DNA of 64,000 bases. Source: JBBQNR01 sp963774075. GTDB taxonomy: Bacteria > Actinomycetota > Thermoleophilia > Solirubrobacterales > JBBDJG01. The notes below the pieces were generated by a model, which was given only the letters and a program-made list of their open reading frames with translations, searched no databases and had not been told where the DNA came from. The stretch lies in assembly GCA_963774075.1 (NCBI GenBank), contig CAVZDP010000003.1, forward strand, positions 496,001 to 560,000, written 5' to 3'. The translations under genes and the position numbers were made by a program. Each line of letters begins with the position of its first letter. Positions within the stretch are counted from its first letter, which is position 1. This document shows, piece by piece, positions 15,407-24,076 of the stretch.

Positions 15407-17164
15407 ATGAGGCAGTTGATCCGCATGGAAGCGGCCGCGCTTTGTCGCGCCGCCGTCCAGGCCGCGGTGGCGGTCGCGCTGCTTGCTGCCGCAACGCCGG
15501 CGCAGGCCGCCCCGGTCGTGGCGCCGCCGTACCCGGCTGGGGTCGCCGTCGTCACGGACGGTGGAGCCGACCCGACGCTGTCGTACCGCAGCGGAACCAG
15601 CGATCACAACACCGTGACGATCTCGCTCACCGACGGCAACTACCTCGTCACCGACTCGAGTCCCGTGGCGGCGGGAGCCGACTGCATCCAAGTGGACCCC
15701 AACAACGTGTCGTGCCCGGCCAGCGGAATCGCCGACATCCGCGCGAACGGCGGTCCGGGTAACGACGTCATCACGGTGACCGCTTCGACCAGCGCCGTGC
15801 TCCTGGGTCGTGAAGGAGACGACACGCTGACGGGTGGCGGCGGCAACGACGTACTCGACGGCTACCTCGGGAACGATGTGCTGAACGGAGGCGACGGCAT
15901 CGACACCGCCGACTATTCGAGCGTCCCCGGCGCCGTGCAGGTCAATCTCGGCATCGTGGGGGCTCCCCAGCCGACCGGCGGAGCAGGCCAGGACACGCTG
16001 AGCTTTCTGGAGAACCTTCGCGGGGGCGCGGGCAACGACACGTTGATCGGCGACTCGGCCTCCAACATGATCAGCGGTCTCGGCGGAAGCGATTCGATCA
16101 ACAGCCGCGACAGCGCCGCCGACGTGGTCTCGTGTGGTGGCGGAATCGATGCGACGGTCATCGCCGACACCCTCGACCTCATTGATTCGAGCTGTGAGGC
16201 AGCAGACAACGGCGTGCCACCCGAAACGACGATTACCATCGCGCCGCCAGCCTTCACCAATGCCACGACGGCGAGCTTCAGCTTCTCGTCGAGCGAGCCG
16301 ACCGGTGCAACCTTCCAGTGCTCCCTCGACGAGGGTCCCTTCGAGCCATGCGATTCGGGAACGAAGGAGTACACCGAGCCGCCACTCCCTGACGGCCTGC
16401 ACAGGTTCGACGTGATCGCGGTCGACAACTTCGGCAATGCCGACCAGACGCCCGCCACACACGAATGGATCGTCGACACCATCGCTCCGGACACCGTCAT
16501 CACCGCGCCGGCCGAGGGCTCGACCCACGGCTCATCGGTGACATTCGAGTTCTCGTCCCCCGATGCCGATGTCGCAAGCTTCGAGTGCAACCTGGACGCG
16601 AGCAACTGGGTCGAGTGCAGCTCACCGCTCGTTGCCTCGAACCTCGGGGAGGGAGCTCACACCATGGCCGTGCGCGCCGTCGACCGCGCCGGCAACAGGG
16701 ATCCCCAGGAGGCGACGCGCGGCTTCACGGTCGCGCTTCCCCCGGTGCAACCGAGCGGCGGGGGTGGAGGCGGGGCCTCGCCCGGCGTCACGATCTCACG
16801 GCCGCTGCCGAGCTCTCTTGTCCTGATCGCGGGACGCACCGTGAAGATCTCGCGCACCGGCTGGGCGACGGTCACGCTCAACTGCTCGGGCACGAAGGAC
16901 TGCGCCGGTCGCGTGATCCTGACGAGCGCGGAGCCGATCCGCTACAGCCGCCTTCGCAGGCGGAAGATCGTGCGGCTGGGCTCGGCGAAGTTCACCATCC
17001 TGGCTGGGCGAACACGCAAGGTGCGCATCCACCTGTCGAGGAGCAAGGTGAAGATCGTGCGCAAGCTGCGGCGCCTTCCCGCCGACGTGACCGTGCGCGA
17101 CCTGGACCGTGCGGGCAGGGCGCGGGTCAGCACTCGCACGATCGTCCTCAAAGCACTCCGCTAG
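15407..17164 (+). CDS. Secreted protein with RTX-like calcium repeats and Ig-like domains
   Basis: The 585-aa product has a signal peptide ending around APAQAA (residue 34-37). Residues about 125-205 carry hemolysin-type nonapeptides such as GREGDDTLTGGGGNDVLDG and GGAGNDTLIG, which fold as a calcium-binding beta-roll after export. Two similar Ig-like units follow (about 270-360 and 362-445), each with the pattern SFxSSxPxAxFxCxLD and paired cysteines, starting P-x-T-x-I. A glycine linker (SGGGGGGASPG) leads to a C-terminal region (about 470-585) that is very basic and has one CSGTKDCAG cysteine pair. No sorting motif is present, so release or wall binding through the basic tail is likely. 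An adhesin or matrix role is inference only. Confidence 0.78.
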   Translation: MRQLIRMEAAALCRAAVQAAVAVALLAAATPAQAAPVVAPPYPAGVAVVTDGGADPTLSYRSGTSDHNTVTISLTDGNYLVTDSSPVAAGADCIQVDPNNVSCPASGIADIRANGGPGNDVITVTASTSAVLLGREGDDTLTGGGGNDVLDGYLGNDVLNGGDGIDTADYSSVPGAVQVNLGIVGAPQPTGGAGQDTLSFLENLRGGAGNDTLIGDSASNMISGLGGSDSINSRDSAADVVSCGGGIDATVIADTLDLIDSSCEAADNGVPPETTITIAPPAFTNATTASFSFSSSEPTGATFQCSLDEGPFEPCDSGTKEYTEPPLPDGLHRFDVIAVDNFGNADQTPATHEWIVDTIAPDTVITAPAEGSTHGSSVTFEFSSPDADVASFECNLDASNWVECSSPLVASNLGEGAHTMAVRAVDRAGNRDPQEATRGFTVALPPVQPSGGGGGGASPGVTISRPLPSSLVLIAGRTVKISRTGWATVTLNCSGTKDCAGRVILTSAEPIRYSRLRRRKIVRLGSAKFTILAGRTRKVRIHLSRSKVKIVRKLRRLPADVTVRDLDRAGRARVSTRTIVLKALR

Positions 17165-17262
17165 CCCTTCCCGGCGCGACCACGGAGCATTTCTCGCCTC
17201 GCAGCCCGTTCGAGGCGCGAGAGTAGAATCGCTCCCGACCACGAGCGAGGGATGGTGCTGCA

Positions 17263-18888
17263 ATGGCGGTGACGACGAGGCCAGAGGAACAGGAGCGCAA
17301 AGCTCAGGCAACCGACTCGGGCGAGCTCGAGTCCTTCAATCCGGCGACCGGTGAGCGATTGGGGTCGGTTCCGACCGTGAAGCCCGAGCAGGTGCAGTCC
17401 ATCGTCGACGACATCGCCGACGTGCAGCCGTTCTGGGCCCAGCTCTCGCTCACCGAGCGTGGGCGCTATCTGCGCCGCGCCGCACAAGTGCTCGTTGACC
17501 ACTCCGATGACGTCGCGGAGCTCTTGACTCGCGAGCAGGGCAAGCCGCGCATCGAGTCCTACACGATGGAGGTCATGCCTACGATCGACCTTCTTCATTG
17601 GTGCGCCGACTACGGGCCGAGGATCCTCGCCGACGAGCCCGTCAAGTACACGCAGCTCATGCTGAAGCAGAAGAAAAGCTTCTTCAGCTACGAGCCGATC
17701 GGCGTCGTCGGGGTCATAGCTCCCTGGAACTACCCGTGGTCGATTCCTTTCGGAGAGGTGGCGATCGCGCTCATGGCCGGGAACGGCGTCATCCTGAAGC
17801 CTGCGTCTCTAACCCCTCTGATCGGGCAGCGCATCCAAGAGGTGTTCGAGCGCGCCGGTCTGCCCGAAGGACTTGTTCGAACCGTCCACGGCGGAGGGGC
17901 GGTCGGCAACGCGATCGTCGAGTCCTCGGCGGGCAAGATCTTCTTCACCGGCTCGGTGGAGGTGGGACGCAGAGTCGGCGAGGCCTGCGCGGGCCAACTC
18001 AAGGGCTCGGTGCTCGAGCTCGGCGGGAAGGACCCGCAGATCGTGTGCGCGGACGCCAACCTCGCGAATGCGATCTCGGGAGCCGTTTGGGGCGGCTTTG
18101 CGAACGCGGGGCAGACATGCTCGGGGATCGAGCGCGCGTACGCCCTGCGCGAAGTGGCCGGCCGCTTCATCGGCGGAGTGGTCAAAGAGGCGAGCTCGCT
18201 AAAGGTTGGAGACCCGCTTCAGTGGGACACGGCGATCGGCCCGATGGTGTCGAAGGAGCAGTTCGACACCGTGTGCGAGCTCGTGGACGACGCGATCGCG
18301 TCCGGCGCCAAGCGGCTATGCGGAGGGCCTGTGGACGTCCCCGGCTACAGCGGGCATTTCCTCGCGCCGACCGTGCTCACCGACGTGACTCATGACATGC
18401 GGATCATGCGGGAAGAGATCTTTGGACCCGTGCTGCCGATCATCACCGTCGACACGGAGCAGGAGGCGCTCGACCTCGCGAACGACTCGCAGTTCGGCCT
18501 CGGCGCATCGATCTGGACGCTCGATCGAGACAAGGGTGAGCGCATGGCACGTCAGATCCAGTCAGGAATGGTGTGGATAAACGATCACTCGTACACCCAT
18601 GGGGCTTGCCAGTGCGCATGGGGCGGTGTGAAGGAATCTGGCGTGGGCCGCTCCCACTCGAAATTCGGGTTCTACGAGTGCACGAACGTCAAGACGATCT
18701 CGTGGGAGCCATCGAGAACGCGCGACATCTGGTGGCACCCCTACGACGAGGTCCTCGGGAACGCGATCCGCGCGTCGGCTCGCTTGCTCTACGGCAAAGA
18801 CGGCCAACGCGGCGAGGCACTGCGCGAAGGCGCAATTCCCCTCCTGCGCGTGACCGGAAGGACACTGCGCGGCGCATTCCGGCGCTGA
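17263..18888 (+). CDS. Aldehyde dehydrogenase family protein
   Basis: NAD(P)-dependent oxidation of an aldehyde to the acid. It has the NAD-site APWNYPW (153-159), FTGSVEVG (228-235), general base Glu252 in LELGGKDP and nucleophile Cys286 in NAGQTCSG. It is 541 aa, about 60 longer than most: a short polar N-terminus (1-20) and a C-terminal extension (about 490-541) after the usual GRSHSKFGFYEC, with WWHPYDEVLGNAIRASARLLYG. Such tails occur in actinobacterial and betaine/medium-chain ALDH relatives. The ATG has GAGGGATGG upstream, and a TAGAAT box lies at 17224. The substrate is not predictable. Confidence 0.88.
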   Translation: MAVTTRPEEQERKAQATDSGELESFNPATGERLGSVPTVKPEQVQSIVDDIADVQPFWAQLSLTERGRYLRRAAQVLVDHSDDVAELLTREQGKPRIESYTMEVMPTIDLLHWCADYGPRILADEPVKYTQLMLKQKKSFFSYEPIGVVGVIAPWNYPWSIPFGEVAIALMAGNGVILKPASLTPLIGQRIQEVFERAGLPEGLVRTVHGGGAVGNAIVESSAGKIFFTGSVEVGRRVGEACAGQLKGSVLELGGKDPQIVCADANLANAISGAVWGGFANAGQTCSGIERAYALREVAGRFIGGVVKEASSLKVGDPLQWDTAIGPMVSKEQFDTVCELVDDAIASGAKRLCGGPVDVPGYSGHFLAPTVLTDVTHDMRIMREEIFGPVLPIITVDTEQEALDLANDSQFGLGASIWTLDRDKGERMARQIQSGMVWINDHSYTHGACQCAWGGVKESGVGRSHSKFGFYECTNVKTISWEPSRTRDIWWHPYDEVLGNAIRASARLLYGKDGQRGEALREGAIPLLRVTGRTLRGAFRR

Positions 18889-18895
18889 CCGTGTA

Positions 18896-18952
18896 GCGGC
18901 CGGCAGTCGCCGGTCGCCCGCCAACAACGCTCGGAACATCGCTGTCCGAGCG
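18896..18952 (+). terminator. Two hairpins after the aldehyde dehydrogenase gene
   Basis: The first stem, GCGGCCGGC/GCCGGTCGC with a 4-nt loop (18896-18917), begins 8 bp after the stop codon. The second, CGCTCGGA/TCCGAGCG with a 9-nt loop, is at 18928-18952. Neither has a U tract, as is common for GC-rich actinobacterial terminators, so assignment rests on position and stability. Confidence 0.5.
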
Positions 18953-19780
18953 AAGCCAGGTGAGTCTTGCGCGAGCGAGTCCGGCGTCGGATTCCACCAA
19001 CCGTTTCGTTCGTTTACCGCCTGGAGGGATCGATGAGATTAAACGCTATGACGTAAGGCCGCGTTTGCCCGTTTGTCGCTGCCGATCTGAATACGGTCGC
19101 GATTGCCCGCGTTAGCGACGCCTCACAGCGAACGTTGCTGATGAGTCGAAGAACCCTTTGCTGGGGCTCTGCGATGACGAGGTAGCTGCTGCAAGCGTTC
19201 GAAGAAGGCGCACCGAGTTCGCGAGGTTCCGGCATTGAACCTGTGATCCCACCAGTTTCGGATCGCTGCCTAAAGGAGGCGAGGACCCCAGGGAGCCGTA
19301 CGGTCTAAACGGGTCAACCGGACCAGCAGGTTTGACCGGTTTCGCTGGAGCGACCGGTACTCCGACTAGACCTCTTTGCCATCGGTCCGGCGGCACGCTT
19401 GCTCCAGTTCAGCGTCGCACACGTCGCGCCGGCAGCGCCCCGAACTATGTCGGACTGAGCATACCTTTCTATCTTCTTAACAGGCCTTAATGTCGCCGAG
19501 CCGCTTCCGTTAGACCGGCAGCTACAGCCGAGCCGGCGATAGCCGACGACGCGGACGACACAGAGAACAGCATGCCGCCGAAAAGGGGCTGAACTGGAGG
19601 CTCGAGCATCCATAACGGACATGCCGAGCCGCGCTGCGGCTACCGGGTCATGCCCCGCTGGCGCATTTGCGGTCCATACCACGACTCTTCCGGTGCACTA
19701 GGAACATGTGTCGAGGTCCGCGATCATCGTGCTCTTAACCAGCGATGAGCCGCTAGCCGTGTGCTGAGCTCTGCGCCCTC
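18953..19780. other. Gene-poor, lower-GC stretch with no convincing gene
   Basis: About 0.8 kb between the aldehyde dehydrogenase and moaC. GC content is visibly lower than on both sides, stops occur in all frames, and the open frames present (for example minus 19112-19396 and 19314-19682) have no recognisable domain, no ribosome site and atypical codon use. I read it as decayed or foreign DNA. One short collagen-like fragment lies inside it (listed separately). No tRNA, IS end or known RNA was recognised. Confidence 0.5.
19302..19367 (+). pseudogene. Collagen-like Gly-X-Y fragment (possible gene relic)
   Basis: In plus frame, seven consecutive triplets begin with glycine: GLN-GST-GPA-GLT-GFA-GAT-GTP. 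The frame has a stop about 26 codons upstream (TGA near 19236) and continues to a TAA near 19487 without further repeats. There is no start codon or ribosome site that would make it a gene. Thermoleophilia often encode collagen-like proteins, so this could be the remains of one, but seven triplets can also arise from base composition. Confidence 0.3.
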
Positions 19781-19796
19781 GCGCTACGGTTCCCAC

Positions 19797-20279
19797 GTGG
19801 TGGAGCAGCGACTGACGCACTTGGACGACAGCGGGCAGGCACGCATGGTCGATGTCGGGGGCAAGGCCGAAAGCGAGCGGCGTGCACGCGCTCGCGCCGT
19901 CGTTCGCATGTCTCCAGCGACCGCCTCGGCAGTCGAGCAAGGCGATGCGCCGAAAGGCGATGTGCTGGGGGCTGCGCGGTTGGCCGGGATCCAGGCCGCG
20001 AAGCGAACCGATGAGCTGATTCCCCTCGCCCACCAGCTTCCACTCAGCTTCGTGGACGTGCAGGCGAGCGTCGACGCAGGCGAGGGGACGGTCACGCTGG
20101 AAGCGGAGGCTCGCACCGTGGCCAGAACGGGTGTGGAGATGGAGGCTCTGACCGCCTGCGCAGTGGCGGCCTTGACCGTGTACGACATGGTGAAGGGCAT
20201 CGAGCGGGGAGTGGAGATCGTGCAAGTCGCGCTTCTGGAGAAGACCGGGGGCAAGGAGGATTGGCGGCGCGGCGCGTAG
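19797..20279 (+). CDS. moaC: Cyclic pyranopterin monophosphate synthase
   Basis: MoaC, acting after MoaA, makes cyclic pyranopterin monophosphate, the first stable intermediate of molybdenum cofactor synthesis. The 160-aa product has THLDDSGQARMVDVGGK near the start, KGDVLGAARLAGIQAAKRTD, the conserved LIPLAHQLPL and the active-site segment ALTVYDMVKGIERG, ending in KTGGKEDW. I chose GTG 19797; a TACGGT box ends 6 bp earlier, and GTG 19800 and 19761 are alternatives. It heads the run moaC-mog-ccm-hem. A molybdopterin enzyme appears at the far end of the window, but moaA, moaE and moeA are not here. Confidence 0.9.
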   Translation: MVEQRLTHLDDSGQARMVDVGGKAESERRARARAVVRMSPATASAVEQGDAPKGDVLGAARLAGIQAAKRTDELIPLAHQLPLSFVDVQASVDAGEGTVTLEAEARTVARTGVEMEALTACAVAALTVYDMVKGIERGVEIVQVALLEKTGGKEDWRRGA

Positions 20280-20292
20280 TCTTGGTGCCGGC

Positions 20293-20820
20293 ATGCGTGC
20301 CGCAGTCGTGACGATCAGCAACTCGAAGGCGCGGGGCGACGGGATCGACGAAAGCGGACCCGCCCTAGCCGAGTTCGCGCGCAGCATCGGCGCGCAGGTG
20401 GACGGCGTCGAAGTCGTCCCCGACGACCGGGGGCGCATCGAAACACGCCTTTGCCACCTTGCCGACGAGCAGGGGTGCGACATGGTCCTCACGACAGGAG
20501 GGACGGGCTTTGCGCCGAGCGATGTCACGCCGGAGGCGACTCGCGCCGTGATCGACCGTGAGGCGCCCGGGCTGGCGGAGGCCATGCGCGCCGCGTCGAG
20601 GGAACACACCCATCACTGGATGCTGTCTCGCGCCGTGGCCGGCATACGTGGACGGACGCTGATCGTCAATTTCCCCGGTAGCCCCAAGAGCATCCAGCAG
20701 GCTGGCGCAGCGATCGCCGGAGCTCTTCCTCACGCCCTCGACCTCCTTGCCGACCGCCCTACGTCTCATGCCGCTCATCCACCCGGCCATCGCGACAACC
20801 CTTCGGGCGCCGGTGACTGA
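20293..20820 (+). CDS. mog: Molybdenum cofactor protein MogA/MoaB family
   Basis: Mog/MoaB proteins adenylylate molybdopterin before molybdate insertion. The 175-aa product has the family hallmark TTGGTGFAPSDVTPEAT (about 64-80), preceded by the strand CDMVLT, and the downstream FPGSPKSIQQA that shapes the substrate site. The start ATG is 13 bp after the moaC stop, with a TAGTCT hexamer overlapping that stop. The C-terminus overlaps the ccmA start by 8 bp. MogA and MoaB share this fold, so the subtype is uncertain. Confidence 0.88.
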   Translation: MRAAVVTISNSKARGDGIDESGPALAEFARSIGAQVDGVEVVPDDRGRIETRLCHLADEQGCDMVLTTGGTGFAPSDVTPEATRAVIDREAPGLAEAMRAASREHTHHWMLSRAVAGIRGRTLIVNFPGSPKSIQQAGAAIAGALPHALDLLADRPTSHAAHPPGHRDNPSGAGD

Positions 20821-21574
20821 GACTGCGGCTGCGGCGGCCTCGCCTTCAACCGCCGACCCGGATCAGACACATTCCGCCCTCGCGGTGAGTGGCCTCGTCC
20901 GCTGCTTCGGCGAGCGGGAGGCACTCGCGTCCGTGACGTTCAGCCTTCAGCCGGATGAGACCCTCGTGGTCTTTGGACCGAACGGAGCCGGAAAGACGAC
21001 GCTCCTGCGAGTTCTCGCGACGCTGCTCTTGCCAAATGCGGGGTCGGTACGGGTGCTCGGCAACGAGATCCCGCGCGAAGCTCACGCGGTCAGGGCGCGA
21101 ATCGGCTTCCTTGGTCACGAGCCGCTTCTCTACACGGAGCTGACAGGGCGAGAGAACCTTCTGTTCTACGCTCGCCTCTACCGCCTCGGTGACGCGTTCC
21201 AGCGAATCGAGGAGCTGCTCGCGGCCACCGGCATGTCCGCACGCGCCGACGACCCATTGCGCAACCTCTCGAAAGGCATGGTGCAGCGGCTTGCCATCTG
21301 CAGGGCGGTTCTGCATCGCCCGAGTCTCTTGCTGCTCGACGAGCCGCGGGCCGGGCTGGATCCCGACGCCGCCGAGCTGGTCGAGCCTCTCATCGGCCGC
21401 CGAGCGGGAACGACCAGAGTGCTCGTGACGCACGACGTCCGTGGGGGCTTGGTCGAAGGGGACAGGGCGCTGGGGCTACGTGGCGGCCGCGTGCTGATCG
21501 ACGCGCGGACGAGCGACGTCAATCCCGACGCGGTGCACGGGTTGTACGCGCACGGTCAGGGAGGCGGCCGGTGA
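20813..21574 (+). CDS. ccmA: Heme exporter ATP-binding protein CcmA
   Basis: CcmA is the ATPase of the CcmABCD complex, which releases heme-loaded CcmE during cytochrome c maturation. Visible motifs are Walker A GPNGAGKTT, the signature LSKGMVQR, whose Met-Val-Gln form is typical of CcmA-like ATPases, and Walker B LLLLDEPRAGLD. I chose GTG 20813 (253 aa), overlapping the mog stop; in-frame starts at 20747 and 20768 give longer forms with a non-conserved N-terminus. It overlaps ccmB by 4 bp (GTGA), indicating coupled translation. Confidence 0.88.
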   Translation: MTETAAAAASPSTADPDQTHSALAVSGLVRCFGEREALASVTFSLQPDETLVVFGPNGAGKTTLLRVLATLLLPNAGSVRVLGNEIPREAHAVRARIGFLGHEPLLYTELTGRENLLFYARLYRLGDAFQRIEELLAATGMSARADDPLRNLSKGMVQRLAICRAVLHRPSLLLLDEPRAGLDPDAAELVEPLIGRRAGTTRVLVTHDVRGGLVEGDRALGLRGGRVLIDARTSDVNPDAVHGLYAHGQGGGR

Positions 21575-22242
21575 AGGCGATCGAAGCGATCGTTCGCAAG
21601 GACCTTCGGGTCGAGCTGAGAACGAAGGAGTCGGTGCCGGCGATGGCGCTGTTCGCGGTGATCACATTCGTGATGTTCCACTTCGGCCTCGACCGCGACA
21701 CACTCGAAGGCGAGCTTGCTGCAGGCGTGCTGTGGGTGACGCTCCTCTTCGCTGCGATCCTCGGAATCAATCGTCTCTTCGTCGCCGAGCGCGAGCAATC
21801 GGGATTCGACGGCATCCTGCTCGCCCCAATCGAGCGCAATTCTCTGCTTGGCGCGAAGTCCCTGGCGCTGCTGCTCTATCTGCTTGCGCTCGAGTTGATC
21901 GCTGTGCCGGTGTTCGCCATCTTCTTCATCGACTCCAGCTTCATCGAAGGCGTCCCGCTGCTGATCGCGGTGGTCCTGCTCGCGGACGTCGGCATCGCGG
22001 TCGTCGGAGCGCTGCTTGCCTCGATCGCGGTCAACACGAGGGCGCGCGATCTGCTCCTGCCGCTTCTCTTGCTGCCCCTCATGGTGCCGGTCGTGATCGC
22101 CGCCGCGGCCGCCACGGAGCCCCTTCTGTCCGACCCCGTGGACACGTCGGGGACTGGGAAATGGCTGGCAGTACTGGCGCTCTATGATGCTGTTTTCGGA
22201 CTCTTGGCCTACGCTTTGTTCGATTTCCTCATGGAGGATTAG
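21571..22242 (+). CDS. ccmB: Heme exporter protein CcmB
   Basis: CcmB is the membrane partner of CcmA. The 223-aa product has six hydrophobic segments and the family features RKDLRVELRTKESVPAM (amphipathic start), LLAPIERNSLLGAKSL in the first cytoplasmic loop and LLLPLLLLPLMVPVVIAA near the end. GTG start overlaps the ccmA stop. Gene order and length are standard for System I cytochrome c biogenesis. Confidence 0.88.
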   Translation: MKAIEAIVRKDLRVELRTKESVPAMALFAVITFVMFHFGLDRDTLEGELAAGVLWVTLLFAAILGINRLFVAEREQSGFDGILLAPIERNSLLGAKSLALLLYLLALELIAVPVFAIFFIDSSFIEGVPLLIAVVLLADVGIAVVGALLASIAVNTRARDLLLPLLLLPLMVPVVIAAAAATEPLLSDPVDTSGTGKWLAVLALYDAVFGLLAYALFDFLMED

Positions 22243-22246
22243 GCCG

Positions 22247-22996
22247 TTGGAAGCCAGCCCTGGCAGGGGCCTCAGAGCCTTTGGCATCACCGCGGCGGCC
22301 ACGCTGGCCGGCGCGATGGCGCTCGTGTTTTTCTACGCGCCGATCGACGCAGACCAAGGGTTCATCCAGAAGATCTTCTACGTCCATGTGCCGCTCGCGA
22401 TCGTGGCTCTGCTGGGATTCGTCGTCGCGGGCTTCTTCGCCGTCCAGCACCTGCGCACCCGCGAGGCGGTCTGGGACCACCGCTCCTACGTCGCGATCCA
22501 CATGAGCATCATCTTCGGTGTGGCGGTGCTCGTGACCGGCTCCATCTGGGCGAAGGGGAGTTGGGGCAAGTGGTGGGTGTGGGATGAGCCGACGCTCGTC
22601 AGCTTCCTGATCGTCTTCCTGCTCTACGTCACGTACTACCCGCTGCGCTACTCGGTCGAAGACCCCGACCGCCGGGCGCGCTACTCATCGGTGTTCGCAA
22701 TCACTGCCGGCGCTTTCGTCCCGATCAACTTCATCGCCGTTCGGCTCTCCGAGAGCCTCGTCCACCCGCGCGTTCTGAGCGCGACCGGGGGGAGCATGCC
22801 GGGGGAGATGCGGCTGACGTTCCTCGTTGCGCTCGCAGGCGTTGCGCTGCTCTACGTCACCCTCGTGAAGTTCGAGCTGACCGCCAAGCGCGCCCGCGCC
22901 CGACTGAAGGCGATCCGGCGCGCACTCGAGGACGACGAGGCGACAGGTTCAGGCGCGAGCTCGCCGATCGCCACCGTGCCCGCGAGGCCCGAATAG
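22247..22996 (+). CDS. ccmC: Cytochrome c biogenesis protein CcmC (heme handling)
   Basis: CcmC attaches heme to CcmE and belongs to the heme-handling protein family. The WWD motif appears as WGKWWVWDEP, flanked by candidate heme-ligand histidines in YVHVPLA and IHMS. Six hydrophobic helices cover about residues 10-220, and the tail is polar. I chose TTG 22247 (249 aa), with GGAGG about 9 nt upstream; the longer frame from 22184 would overlap ccmB by some 60 bp. The next gene is a tiny ccmD-like frame. Confidence 0.88.
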   Translation: MEASPGRGLRAFGITAAATLAGAMALVFFYAPIDADQGFIQKIFYVHVPLAIVALLGFVVAGFFAVQHLRTREAVWDHRSYVAIHMSIIFGVAVLVTGSIWAKGSWGKWWVWDEPTLVSFLIVFLLYVTYYPLRYSVEDPDRRARYSSVFAITAGAFVPINFIAVRLSESLVHPRVLSATGGSMPGEMRLTFLVALAGVALLYVTLVKFELTAKRARARLKAIRRALEDDEATGSGASSPIATVPARPE

Positions 22997-23024
22997 CGCA
23001 ACGTGCCAGAGAGGCCCGGTCCTG

Positions 23025-23198
23025 ATGCCCGCCCTACCGCTCGACGAGGCCGGCAAGTACGTGGCGGGAGCCTACGGAGTGTTCCTGACCCTCATACTCG
23101 TATACGTGGCGATCATGGCGGCACGACTTCAGCGGATCGAGCGCGAGCTGGATGAGATAGCGCGCCTGGTGAAGCGTCGCCGCGAGGGAACGAGCTGA
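23025..23198 (+). CDS. ccmD: Small CcmD-like membrane protein (57 aa)
   Basis: A 57-codon frame from ATG 23025 ends at a TGA that overlaps the next ATG by one base. The product has one membrane helix (YVAGAYGVFLTLILVYVAIM, about 12-31) followed by a basic, helical cytoplasmic tail (RLQRIERELDEIARLVKRRR). That is exactly the build of CcmD/CcmD-like proteins, which help release holo-CcmE from CcmC and CcmAB. Position directly after ccmC supports it; sequence conservation in this family is low, so the call rests on topology and context. Confidence 0.72.
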   Translation: MPALPLDEAGKYVAGAYGVFLTLILVYVAIMAARLQRIERELDEIARLVKRRREGTS

Positions 23199-24076
23199 TG
23201 GCCACGGTCTCACGAGAGCCCCGGCTCGGGCTTCGCCAGCGGCTCGGTCGCTGGCGGGGGCGCGCATCGACCCAGGACCCGCCGCTCGAGCGCGTCCGCG
23301 GGATGCTCGGGCATTGGCGAAAGAGCGGCCGCCGCTGGCAGAGCCGGCCCTACTACCCGGCAATTCTGGATCTGGCCGGGCGGCGCACGCTCGTCGTAGG
23401 AGGCGGCAACGTCGGCGAGGGCAAGGTCCGCGGCCTGCTCGCGGCCCGCGCCACGGTGCGGGTCGTGACACTCGAGGCGACCGAGCAGATCCGCCGGTGG
23501 GCAAGCGAGGAGCGCATCGCGCTGGAGCTGCGCGCTTTCGAGCCGAGCGACCTCGACGGCTGCTTTCTCGTGATCGCGGCGACGGAGCGAAACGACGTCA
23601 ACGTCGCGGTCTTCGAGGGCGCCGAGGCGCGCCAGATGCTCTGCAACGTGGTCGACGTGACGCACCTGTGCAACTTCATCCTGCCCTCGATCTCACGCCG
23701 TGGCGATCTCGCCATCGCGGTCTCGACCGGCGGGGCAAGCCCCGCGCTCGCGCGGCGCATCCGGCTTGCAATCGAACAGTGCTACGGCGACGAGTACGCG
23801 GTTGCCATGGAACTGCTCGGCTCGCTTCGCGAGGAGCTCAAGGAACGTTATCCAAGCCCCCGTGACCGCAAGATCGTGTTCGAGAGGCTTGTGTACTCGG
23901 AGCTTCTGGACATGGTGCGCGTCGGAGACGTGGAGGGGATCGAGGCGTGGGTCAAGCGATGCATCGACGAGGGCCCCGGCTACGCGTCCGAGGCGGAGCA
24001 CCAGGCGATGCTCGAAGCCGCGAAGCCAGAGTGCAAGCTTCGCTTCCAGCCGCTCCAGATCGAGGATGCACGATGA
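23198..24076 (+). CDS. Precorrin-2 dehydrogenase / sirohydrochlorin ferrochelatase-like (Met8/CysG N-domain)
   Basis: Met8-type enzymes oxidise precorrin-2 to sirohydrochlorin and may insert iron to give siroheme. After a basic leader of about 50 residues not usual in the family, the Rossmann fold appears: LVVGGGNVGEGKVRGLL, then VIAATERNDVN and LCNVVDVTHLCNFILPS, which keeps the catalytic Asp of NVVD, and VSTGGASPALARRIR. It has 292 aa. It overlaps hemA by 4 bp. Together with the cobA domain downstream it completes a siroheme branch from uroporphyrinogen III. Confidence 0.85.
   Translation: MATVSREPRLGLRQRLGRWRGRASTQDPPLERVRGMLGHWRKSGRRWQSRPYYPAILDLAGRRTLVVGGGNVGEGKVRGLLAARATVRVVTLEATEQIRRWASEERIALELRAFEPSDLDGCFLVIAATERNDVNVAVFEGAEARQMLCNVVDVTHLCNFILPSISRRGDLAIAVSTGGASPALARRIRLAIEQCYGDEYAVAMELLGSLREELKERYPSPRDRKIVFERLVYSELLDMVRVGDVEGIEAWVKRCIDEGPGYASEAEHQAMLEAAKPECKLRFQPLQIEDAR

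Noticed and set aside
19112..19396. A 94-codon minus-strand frame as a gene
   Set aside because: No ribosome site, no domain and proline/serine-rich random-like content within the decayed stretch.
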